From Natrinema salinisoli (lineage in GTDB: Archaea > Halobacteriota > Halobacteria > Halobacteriales > Natrialbaceae): a stretch of DNA of 64,000 nucleotides. Made by a program: the position numbers and the translations under genes. Below, piece after piece: positions 1 through 6,971 of the stretch; within the stretch, counting starts at the first letter, position 1, and every line of letters begins with the position of its first letter. The notes under the pieces were generated by a model that saw only the letters and a program-made list of their open reading frames with translations, did no database searches and was not told the origin of the DNA. Where the stretch lies: NCBI RefSeq assembly GCF_020405205.1, contig NZ_CP084469.1, forward strand, positions 4,126,308 to 4,190,307, in the 5' to 3' direction.

Positions 1-1701
1 GGCGAGGGTGAGTTCCCGCGGCACGGAGAGCGACCCCGACCAGCCCGCGTCCCACTGGGCCTCGGCCGTCCGCGTTTCGGGGAGCCACCCCCACGTGAGG
101 GTCCGCCCGTCGGAGAGGTCCATGGACTGGGGCGCGTAGAAGTCGCCGTAGTCGAGGATCCCGGTCGCGTCCGACTCGAACGAGCCCGTCTCGAGGTCGA
201 GCTCTCCGAGGAAGTAGAGGACGGTATCGTAGTTGGAGACGTGCAAGAGACGCTTCTCGCCCAGGTCGAGCAGTTCGGGACACTCCCAGACGTCGCCGGC
301 CCCCTCCCAGTCACCCACGAGCAGCGAGCCGACGTACTCCCACTCCGTCAGCTCGTCGGCGACGTAGAGTAAGGCCGTTCCACCGACGTCCTGGACGCCG
401 GAGCCGATGACGTGGTACCAGCGATCGTCCTCGGACCAGATGCAGTGGTCCCTGAACTCGGCCTCCCAGTGCTCCGTCTCGAGGATCGGCGGATCGACCG
501 GAGCGCTTTCGATGACCGGGTTTTCGACGTGTTTCGTCCACGTTCGGAGCTCCTCGTCGCCCGCGGTCGCGAGACAGGGGAGCTGTCGCCGGCCGCGGCC
601 GCCCGTATACAACAGCGTCGGCGTACCGTCGTCGACGACGGTACACCCCGACCAGCAGCCGCTGCGATCGGGACCGTTGGGCGAGGGCGTCAACGCGACG
701 GGTTCGTCGCGCCAGTGGACGAGATCGTCGCTCACGGCGTGGCCCCAGTGGATCGCGTGGTGGTAGGGGCCGCCGGGATTGTACTGGTAGAAGACGTGGT
801 ACCGGCCGTTCCACTCGACGAGCCCGTTCGGGTCGTTGAGCCAGTTCGCGGGCGGGCTGATGTGATAGCGCGGCCGGTGTGGGTCGCTCGAGAGGGCCTC
901 GCGATGCGCGGCGAGTTCGTCGGCGGACTTCGGTCGGCCGGTTAGCAGGTCGTCACTCGAGCCCGGACGTGAATCCGGGTTCGTGGTCGCGTTCGTCCCC
1001 GTTTCGCTGCCGGAACTCGCGAGATAACCGAGGGCGTTTTCGACGAGCCGCGTCGTGGTCTCGGTGAACTCGTCGGTCTCGTCCGCGTCCGGAGAACCGT
1101 CGAACGAGAGTGCAACACCGGCGCCGAGTACGGTTCCGTCGCCGATGGCCCACGAGAGGAGCGACGCCTCGTCGGGAACGTCGGCATCGTCGACGACGGT
1201 CGAACCGAGGACGTCCGCACGCTCGGGTAACAGTTCCTGATACCGTGCGAACGGTGCCGGGCGCGACGGACCGTGAGTGAGCAGCCGGCGACCGTCGAGT
1301 CCGTCGAACAGCGGATGGGAGGCGTAGATGGATTTCCGAAGGTAGCCGCCGGACCCCGGTGGCTCGTCGACGCCGGTGTGCTCCGGTGGAACCTGATCGA
1401 TCCCCCATGCCGCGACCGCAGCGAGCGCATGAACGCTCAGTAACAATCCGCCGCCGTCGCGGACGAACGGTTCGATCGATTCCCTACAATCGGCGACCCG
1501 CTCCGTGATCGCAAGCCGTTCGTTGCGATGCCACCAGCAGACGTCGTAGTCGTCCAGCTCGACGTCACCCGTTCGAACCGCCGCCATCGAAATCAGGTCG
1601 ACGGTGCCGACGTCGGCCGTCCGCGCCCAGTCGTAGGCCGTCCGCTGCCTCGGCGAGCACTGCTCGAGGTAGAGACATGCGATCCGCGGTGCGTCGCTCA
1701 T
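1..1701 (-). CDS. Glycoside hydrolase family 32 beta-fructosidase, C-terminus beyond window
   Basis: The reading frame starts at the ATG at 1699-1701 and stays open to the window edge, so the C-terminus is missing. The protein should hydrolyse beta-fructofuranosides (sucrose, levan or inulin-like fructans). Residues 1 to about 230 form an extra N-terminal domain that looks like a glutamine-amidotransferase or ThuA-like fold. The five-bladed GH32 propeller follows. WLNDPNG at residues 287-293 supplies the nucleophile Asp290, and WECPE supplies the acid/base Glu473. The usual RDP transition-state motif reads RDH at 417-419, a Pro to His change. The visible end contains the SVPRELTL segment that normally closes the propeller. 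No signal peptide is seen, which suggests an intracellular enzyme. No sugar transporter lies next to it within the window. Family assignment is secure; substrate is not. Confidence 0.9.
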   Translation of the reverse strand, partial: MSDAPRIACLYLEQCSPRQRTAYDWARTADVGTVDLISMAAVRTGDVELDDYDVCWWHRNERLAITERVADCRESIEPFVRDGGGLLLSVHALAAVAAWGIDQVPPEHTGVDEPPGSGGYLRKSIYASHPLFDGLDGRRLLTHGPSRPAPFARYQELLPERADVLGSTVVDDADVPDEASLLSWAIGDGTVLGAGVALSFDGSPDADETDEFTETTTRLVENALGYLASSGSETGTNATTNPDSRPGSSDDLLTGRPKSADELAAHREALSSDPHRPRYHISPPANWLNDPNGLVEWNGRYHVFYQYNPGGPYHHAIHWGHAVSDDLVHWRDEPVALTPSPNGPDRSGCWSGCTVVDDGTPTLLYTGGRGRRQLPCLATAGDEELRTWTKHVENPVIESAPVDPPILETEHWEAEFRDHCIWSEDDRWYHVIGSGVQDVGGTALLYVADELTEWEYVGSLLVGDWEGAGDVWECPELLDLGEKRLLHVSNYDTVLYFLGELDLETGSFESDATGILDYGDFYAPQSMDLSDGRTLTWGWLPETRTAEAQWDAGWSGSLSVPRELTLA

Positions 1702-1861
1702 TTCCTCATATTTCTTGTGTTGCGAGTAAAAACTCTCCCGGTGCGAGGCGGCGGAGTCGCCGACATCACCGAAACTGGCTCGATGAACTCGTTGAAACCG
1801 CCTTCGCCGGGTCTCCGTCACGGCCGAGTCGGACGAGCGATACCGCGGCGGACCCAAAGGA

Positions 1862-2128
1862 TTAGCGCCTGTCCCCGGCTGCGAACGCGGCGAGACGATC
1901 CGACCCGAGGACGTGGCTCCCGTGCTCGCGAGCGAGCGAGGCGGGTTGAAAGGCGTTCCCGACGGCGCGACCGTCGTCCCGCTGCTCAACTAGGTCGACG
2001 ACGCCGCCCGACGGGCCGTCGCTGAAGAGATCGCGACGGCGCTTCTCGAGCGAGCGCCGGCCGTGAGGCGCGTCGTGCTGGCGCGGATGGTCGCCGACGA
2101 ACCGATGGTCGACGTGCTCGAATCCTAG
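1862..2128 (+). pseudogene. Remnant of a YqeC-like Mo-hydroxylase maturation gene with an in-frame stop
   Basis: In the + frame ending at the TAG at 2126-2128, the translation reads like the C-terminal part of the YqeC family (selenium/molybdenum hydroxylase accessory protein). Recognisable pieces are GCERGE, PEDVAPVLASERGGLKGVP and VVPLLN. The family then has NKVDD, but here the Lys codon is replaced by TAG at 1991-1993, giving LN-stop-VDD, after which the frame resumes (EEIATALLERAP, LARMVADEP). The N-terminal nucleotide-binding half is absent; upstream sequence belongs to the 5' flank of the fructosidase gene. Its stop overlaps the mobA stop by three bases in convergent orientation, the context expected for a molybdenum-cofactor gene. 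I recognise the family from memory of its consensus, so the assignment is good but not proven. Confidence 0.62.
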
Positions 2129-2772
2129 CTGGATCGCTCCCCCTCGAGCCGCTCGGTCGCGTCCTCGAACTCCTCGCGGGTGTTGACGTTCTCGAAGGTC
2201 TCGAGCGCGGCGTGGTCGCGGATTTCGTCCTCGTCGACGACGACGTAGTCGAGCTCGAACAGCGGCTCGACGACTCGCCGCTCGTCTCGCTCGAGGGCGC
2301 GTTCGCAGGCCTCGATCATCGGTTCGGTACGGTAGACAGCCTGAGTCGTCTGGAACCACTGATCGTCGAGCCGCGGGACCGCGGCCTCGTGGCCCGCCGC
2401 TCGGTCGAAGAGGTGCTCGACGAGGGCGGGATCGACGAACGGCATGTCGCAGGCGACGACGAACGCGTACTCCCCGGCGGCCGCTCGGAACCCGGTCATG
2501 ATCCCTGCCATCGGCCCGCGGTCAGGAACCGGATCGACTGCGAAGGACGTGGTCGGTCCGCCTTCGAGCGCGTCTCGGATCGCCGGAACCTGCTCCTCCC
2601 GGCAGTTGACGACGATCTCGTCGACGACTGGCTCGATCCGGTCGACAACGCGACGAATCATGGGCGTCCCGGCGAGGTCGGCGACGGCCTTGTCCTCCGC
2701 GCCGAAGCGGGTCGAGTGGCCGCCCGCGAGGACCACGCCCGTACGCATCCCTCCGCCGGTTTCGTGGGACAT
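2125..2772 (-). CDS. mobA: Molybdenum cofactor guanylyltransferase MobA
   Basis: MobA attaches GMP from GTP to molybdopterin to give the guanine-dinucleotide cofactor used by DMSO-reductase-family enzymes. The 215-residue product has the nucleotidyltransferase signature VLAGGHSTRFG followed by a conserved Lys (residues about 14-29), DPVPDRGPMAGI in the substrate-binding loop, and CDMPF carrying the metal-binding Asp. An internal Met at residue 9 is an alternative start, placed immediately after a GGAGGG run and therefore too close to use it as a ribosome-binding site; I keep the first ATG. The gene lies next to a molybdopterin formate dehydrogenase gene and a decayed yqeC-like remnant, which fits a Mo-enzyme maturation cluster. 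The stop codon overlaps the stop of the convergent remnant. Confidence 0.93.
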   Translation of the reverse strand: MSHETGGGMRTGVVLAGGHSTRFGAEDKAVADLAGTPMIRRVVDRIEPVVDEIVVNCREEQVPAIRDALEGGPTTSFAVDPVPDRGPMAGIMTGFRAAAGEYAFVVACDMPFVDPALVEHLFDRAAGHEAAVPRLDDQWFQTTQAVYRTEPMIEACERALERDERRVVEPLFELDYVVVDEDEIRDHAALETFENVNTREEFEDATERLEGERSS

Positions 2773-2841
2773 GAACGACCGTTCGTGGACCGATGGGAAA
2801 AATACCCGGTCGAAGTCCCAGCGGGAACGGGTGACGGCGGC

Positions 2842-3396
2842 TCATTTCGACAGCCGCCAGAGCGCTCGATAGAGGGTCCACAGGTCGCACTCGAGACGGC
2901 CGGCGAGCGATCGGCAGCGCTCGAGGTAGGTCTCGTACTCGGAAACCGACGGTGGATCGGGATAGTCCCGGGCGAGTTCCCCGGCCTCCCGGAGCGCCGC
3001 CCACTCGCGGGGGCCGACGACGACGAATTCCTCGGGGTCGACGAACATGAGAAACGCTGACGCGACGGGGACGTCGACTGCCTCGAGATCGGTCAGCGGG
3101 TCGATTCCGTCGGCAGCGTCAGTCGCGCCGACGGCGCCAGCGATGGCGTCCCGGACGGCTTCGAAGTCGTTGCTCCAGAAGCGTTCCTCCGCGTCCCGTC
3201 GATCCCTGTCCGGATAGGCACCCAGGAACCGGCGGTAGTACCACCGAACGACCCAGGCCGCGTCTCGCCGGCCGTACTCGCCCGACGCGAACGCGGCCGG
3301 GAGGGTCTCGAGTTGCTCCCGTTCGACCGCGTACAGAGGTTCTTCCTTCCGATACTCGCGGGCCCGGGAGTCCACGAGCGAAGGCGTAAGCTCCAT
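2842..3396 (-). CDS. Conserved haloarchaeal protein of unknown function
   Basis: This 184-residue soluble, acidic, predominantly helical protein has no catalytic motif I can recognise. It is rich in Trp, Tyr and Arg in its first half (for example WVVRWYYRRFLG at about residues 48-59), and contains short conserved-looking blocks such as FWSNDF and FLMFVDPEEF. It has no signal peptide, membrane segment or cysteine pair. It is transcribed in the same direction as mobA with a 69-base gap, so the two could be co-transcribed, and is divergent from the formate dehydrogenase gene, sharing its 220-base upstream region. I assign no function. Codon use and acidity match the neighbours, supporting a real gene. 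Confidence 0.75.
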   Translation of the reverse strand: MELTPSLVDSRAREYRKEEPLYAVEREQLETLPAAFASGEYGRRDAAWVVRWYYRRFLGAYPDRDRRDAEERFWSNDFEAVRDAIAGAVGATDAADGIDPLTDLEAVDVPVASAFLMFVDPEEFVVVGPREWAALREAGELARDYPDPPSVSEYETYLERCRSLAGRLECDLWTLYRALWRLSK

Positions 3397-3577
3397 CGTG
3401 CGGACGTTTCACACGTGAAACCGTCAGCGTTTCCCCGTCGATGGGGGACGACCGAGATCGGTTTCACCGGGTCCTGTGGACACGCGCCGCCGCTCGTTCG
3501 CTTCCTCGATCGATCTCTCGCTCGATACTACTTACAGTTTGTATGGTAGAAAACCTCATGCACGCACAGGTCGTGGG

Positions 3578-3588
3578 GTTAGCCTAAC
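3578..3588. promoter_or_regulatory. Small palindrome upstream of formate dehydrogenase
   Basis: GTTAGCCTAAC is an 11-base perfect palindrome around a central C, 28 bases before the fdhA ATG. It contains TTAG/CTAA half-sites that resemble DtxR-type iron boxes but overlap more tightly than usual. It could be an operator; the sequence alone does not show which regulator would bind. Confidence 0.3.
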
Positions 3589-3601
3589 GGGTGCGACACC
3601 T

Positions 3602-3607
3602 GGAGGG
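3602..3607 (+). promoter_or_regulatory. Ribosome-binding site of fdhA
   Basis: GGAGGG lies 8 bases before the ATG at 3616 and matches the anti-Shine-Dalgarno end of haloarchaeal 16S rRNA. It fixes the start of the formate dehydrogenase gene and shows that this gene, unlike many here, is not leaderless. Confidence 0.7.
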
Positions 3608-3615
3608 ACGACACA

Positions 3616-5799
3616 ATGTCCAGTGATCAACGAGAGCCGGTCAAGACGATCTGTCCGTACTGCGGTGTCGGGTGCGGAATCAAGGTACAGCCCGGCGAAG
3701 AACCCGGCGACGTCCAGTTCATGCCCTGGGGCGACGCCCCGGTCAACGAGGGACGCATCTGTATCAAAGGCGGGGCCGCGACAGAGGTGGTCGACCACGA
3801 GGACCGACTCACCGACCCGCTGATCAAGGAAGACGGCGAGTTCCGCGAGGCCTCGTGGGAAGAGGCCTACGAGTACATCGTCGGCGAGCTCGAGCGGATT
3901 CGCGACGAGTACGGCCCGGACGCGATGGGCTTTTTCGGCTCTTCGAAGGTGATGAACGAGGAGAACTACCTCCTCCAGAAGCTGGCTCGTCGCTACGGCA
4001 CGAACAACGTCGACAACTGCACGCGGATGTGCCACGCCTCGACGGTCTGGGCGCTGCGCACGAGTCTCGGTGCGGGAGCGATGACGAACAGCATGCGGGA
4101 CCTCCGCGAGGAGGCCGACGTGTTCTGGATTCAGGGGGCGAACCCCGGCGAGCAACATCCCATCGCCAACAGCCAGTACTTCCGGCAGGCGGTGCTGGAG
4201 GGTGCGACCGTCATCCAGGTCGATCCCCACGCGAACAAGACGACGCGGTCGTTCCAGATCGACGATACCGACCGCCATCAGCACCTGCAGTTGAATCCGG
4301 GTACGGATATCCCGCTGCTGAACATCGTCCTCAAGACGATCCTCGAGCACCACGAGGTGAACCCCGAGGACGGCTGGATCGACGAGGAATTCATCGAGGA
4401 ACGGACCGAGGGGTTCGACCACCTCAAAGGGACGCTCGAGGAGTTCGACAAAGAAGCGGCGGCCGAGGAGTGTGGCGTCCCGCTCGAGGAGATCGAACTG
4501 GCGGCGGAGAAGTACGCGACGGCGGACAACGCGGCCATCTTCACCGGGATGGGGATGAGCCAGCACACGTGCGGCGTCGACAACGTGCAAAACGAGATCA
4601 ACCTGGCGCTGATCACGGGCAATCTCGGGCGACCCGGAACGGGCGTGAACCCGCTGCGGGGCCAGAACAACGTTCAGGGGACCTGTGACGTCGGCGCGAT
4701 GCCGAACGTCCTGCCGGGCTACCAGCTGGTCGACGACGACGAGGCCCGGGAGTCGGTCGAGGAAGTCTGGGGCTTCGAAATCCCGGCCGAGCCCGGCCTG
4801 ACGAACGTCGAGATCTCCTACGAGGCCGGCGACTCGATCAAGGGACTCTACGTCATGGGCGAGAACCCCGTGATGAGCGAGCCCGACGCCAACGCCGTCG
4901 CCGAACGCCTGAAAGAACTCGAGTTCACGGTCGTTCAGGACATATTCATGACCGAGACGGCGGACTACGCGGACGTCATCCTGCCCGCGACGACCTGGGC
5001 CGAGCGCGGCGGCACCGTCACGAACACCGATCGTCGGGTCCAGCGGATGCGCGGCGTGGGGAAAGTCCACGAGAACACGAAGCACGATCGCGAGATCCTG
5101 AGTGAAATCGGAACGCGTCTGTTCGGCAGCGAGGAGCGGAGCTCCTCGGAGAGCCGGACGGAGTCCGGCGGGAAATTCGACTTCGAGGACCCCGAGGAGA
5201 TATTCGAGGAGCTCCGGCAAGTCTGCCCGAGCTACCACGGGATGACCTACGACCTGCTCGGCGAGGAGGGACTCCACTGGCCCTGCTACGAACCCGGCGA
5301 CGAGGGCGATCCCTTCCTCTACGAACACGAGTTCGACACCGAGAGCGGGCGCGGCCACATCGAGGGCGTCGACCACCAGCCGCCCGCCGAGACGCCGGAC
5401 GACGAGTACCCGCTGATCCTCACGACGGCCCGGCTCGAGGAACACTACAACACCGGGACGATGAGCACGCGATCGCCGACGCTCAACCGGCAGACGCCAG
5501 AGAACTTCGTCGACGTCCATCCCGCCGACGCCGAGCGCTACGGCATCGAGGACGGCGAGTCCGTCCAACTCCGCTCGCGACGCGGGGAGATCACGCTCGA
5601 GGCACAGGTCACCGAGGACACCAAGGAGGGCGTCGTCTGGACGACGCCGCACTTCGCCGCCGCATCGGCGAACAAGCTCACGAACCACGTGCTCGACGAG
5701 CGGGCGAAGATCCCCGAGTACAAGGCCGCCGCCGCGGAGATCGACGTCGATATCGAACCGCTCGACGAGACCGCCGATCCCGCGGCCGACGACGACTGA
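3616..5799 (+). CDS. fdhA: Formate dehydrogenase catalytic (alpha) subunit, molybdopterin type
   Basis: This 727-residue DMSO-reductase-family enzyme should oxidise formate to CO2 with a bis-MGD molybdenum (or tungsten) centre. Cys13, Cys16, Cys20 and Cys49 (CPYCGVGC and GRICIKG) bind one [4Fe-4S] cluster. The metal ligand is Cys139 in NCTRMCHAST, where many homologues have selenocysteine; the following His140 is the conserved catalytic His. Later blocks typical of the family include GENPVMSEPD, ADVILPATTWAERGGT and a C-terminal dinucleotide-binding domain beginning near LILTTARLEEHYNTGT. No Tat signal is present, so it is cytoplasmic. No beta, gamma or NAD-binding subunit gene is adjacent, so its electron acceptor is unknown, possibly ferredoxin. 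Residues about 506-518 are an unusual Ser/Glu-rich insertion encoded by two palindromes, described separately. Confidence 0.9.
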   Translation: MSSDQREPVKTICPYCGVGCGIKVQPGEEPGDVQFMPWGDAPVNEGRICIKGGAATEVVDHEDRLTDPLIKEDGEFREASWEEAYEYIVGELERIRDEYGPDAMGFFGSSKVMNEENYLLQKLARRYGTNNVDNCTRMCHASTVWALRTSLGAGAMTNSMRDLREEADVFWIQGANPGEQHPIANSQYFRQAVLEGATVIQVDPHANKTTRSFQIDDTDRHQHLQLNPGTDIPLLNIVLKTILEHHEVNPEDGWIDEEFIEERTEGFDHLKGTLEEFDKEAAAEECGVPLEEIELAAEKYATADNAAIFTGMGMSQHTCGVDNVQNEINLALITGNLGRPGTGVNPLRGQNNVQGTCDVGAMPNVLPGYQLVDDDEARESVEEVWGFEIPAEPGLTNVEISYEAGDSIKGLYVMGENPVMSEPDANAVAERLKELEFTVVQDIFMTETADYADVILPATTWAERGGTVTNTDRRVQRMRGVGKVHENTKHDREILSEIGTRLFGSEERSSSESRTESGGKFDFEDPEEIFEELRQVCPSYHGMTYDLLGEEGLHWPCYEPGDEGDPFLYEHEFDTESGRGHIEGVDHQPPAETPDDEYPLILTTARLEEHYNTGTMSTRSPTLNRQTPENFVDVHPADAERYGIEDGESVQLRSRRGEITLEAQVTEDTKEGVVWTTPHFAAASANKLTNHVLDERAKIPEYKAAAAEIDVDIEPLDETADPAADDD
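5131..5169. repeat. Two palindromes inserted in frame in the formate dehydrogenase gene
   Basis: GAGGAGC-GGA-GCTCCTC (5131-5147) and GCCGGAC-GGA-GTCCGGC (5153-5169) are two perfect 7-bp stems, both with a GGA loop, separated by 5 bases. They lie inside the coding sequence and encode a Ser/Glu/Arg-rich stretch between FGSEER and GGKFDF that I would not expect in the family. They resemble the short palindromic dispersed repeats seen between haloarchaeal genes. Confidence 0.7.
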
Positions 5800-5819
5800 C
5801 GCCTCGTCGCGCCTCCGTT

Positions 5820-6677
5820 TCACAGGTCGTCAGTTACACCGGCCAGCTCGAGCCACGGGTCGGCGCTCGATTCGGACGCGACGAGTTCGACCAGCGGGTG
5901 GTCACACCCCGCACAGACCGAGCGAATCCCGATCCGGGGCCGCCGACAGCAGTGCTCGAGGCGCTCCGCCGTCGTCCTCACCCCGTTCCCACAGCCCGGA
6001 CAGCGCTCGCGGAGCAGTCGTGACCCCGTCAGGAGGTCGCGGCGCTCGTCGACCGCGAGGTCGTCCCAGCCGTCGATCCTGGGTCGAAGCTCGGCGGCTG
6101 CGGTCACGTCGGCGGCGAGCGCCGCGGTCGATTCCCATCGAACCCGCTTGGAGCCGTCAATAACGAAGGATGTGTCGTCGAGACAGTCGACCTCGTCCGC
6201 ACCGAGCATCGATCGTACCTCGTCGGGACTCGGCTCCGCTGCGCCCTCGCTCGAGAGTCGTTCGTCCCATCGGGTTTCGAAGGCGGGGCTCAGGCGGATG
6301 GACTCGCCTCGAGCGGTCGCGACGCCGGCGGCGGTGAGAACGGTCGCCAGCTCGTCGGGCGACACCGTCTCGATCGTCGGACCCGTTTCCGGCGACTTGT
6401 CGAACAACTCGAGCGCGCGCTCGGGGAGATAGCGCCGGGTGAGCGTCGGCGTCCCTGGGACCAGATAGCCCCGAACGCGGATGAGGAGGAGCGACGCTGC
6501 AAGCGCGAGAGCGCCGACGGGGGCGGAGACTGCGACGCCGAGACCGACCGCCAGAGCGAACCCGAGGACGACGTTGACCGCCGTACACGGCCAACACCGA
6601 TTTTCACCGGTGTATTCGGGTTCCTCGAGGCGTGCGAGCACGTTGGGGGAGTCGATCACCGATGACCACTGCGGCAC
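5820..6677 (-). CDS. Membrane-anchored protein with C-terminal zinc-ribbon-like cysteines, unknown function
   Basis: The 285-residue product begins with a short cytoplasmic stretch and ENRCWPCT (about residues 25-32), followed by two hydrophobic segments (about 33-70) that probably form a hairpin in the membrane. A long soluble acidic region follows. Near the C-terminus there are Cys pairs of CPGC type, then CC and CAGC, suggesting one or two zinc ribbons. The C-terminal part, from ERCPGC to HPLVEL, looks like a compact metal-binding module. I do not recognise a named family. It is convergent with the formate dehydrogenase gene (20-base gap) and divergent from the aldehyde oxidoreductase gene. 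Possible roles are envelope-associated regulation or assembly, but this is speculation. Confidence 0.72.
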   Translation of the reverse strand: MPQWSSVIDSPNVLARLEEPEYTGENRCWPCTAVNVVLGFALAVGLGVAVSAPVGALALAASLLLIRVRGYLVPGTPTLTRRYLPERALELFDKSPETGPTIETVSPDELATVLTAAGVATARGESIRLSPAFETRWDERLSSEGAAEPSPDEVRSMLGADEVDCLDDTSFVIDGSKRVRWESTAALAADVTAAAELRPRIDGWDDLAVDERRDLLTGSRLLRERCPGCGNGVRTTAERLEHCCRRPRIGIRSVCAGCDHPLVELVASESSADPWLELAGVTDDL

Positions 6678-6721
6678 GGTACGTGGGGATGGACCAAAAA
6701 ACGCCTTCGCCCGGCGACGCC

Positions 6722-6791
6722 CGCCGATCGGTGGTCCGAACGCAGTGGTACGATCCCGCCGACCGGTGGTCCGAACGCGCCGATACGATCT
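6722..6791. repeat. 35-bp tandem repeat (two copies) in the region upstream of the tungsten enzyme gene
   Basis: Copy 1 spans 6722-6756 and copy 2 spans 6757-6791. The first 22 bases (core GGTGGTCCGAACGC) differ at one position, the rest is more diverged but keeps ACGATC in register. It lies between two divergent genes and could be a pair of regulator sites or a simple duplication. Confidence 0.65.
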
Positions 6792-6971
6792 CGCTGATCC
6801 GAGTTCCGCGCCGCTGACGATCGGTTACCGTGTCTCGCGTTGCTTTATGACTCGGTACCGTCAAACGAATGTCTCAAATATAGTAGTATTAGTGAACGAA
6901 TCAGTAGGCTATTATTGGCTTGTGGTAACAATTAACATAGTACGGAATCAAGTGTCCGAGTCAGAGGAACC

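Noticed and set aside
3578..3588. Calling the palindrome before fdhA a proven iron box
   Set aside because: The half-sites overlap more tightly than known DtxR sites and there is no supporting second copy, so it is listed only as a weak palindrome.
3556..5823. 755-codon open frame antisense to the formate dehydrogenase gene
   Set aside because: High-GC genes with RNY codons keep the antisense frame open. The sense strand has complete family motifs, while this frame has Arg/Val-rich composition and no recognisable domain.
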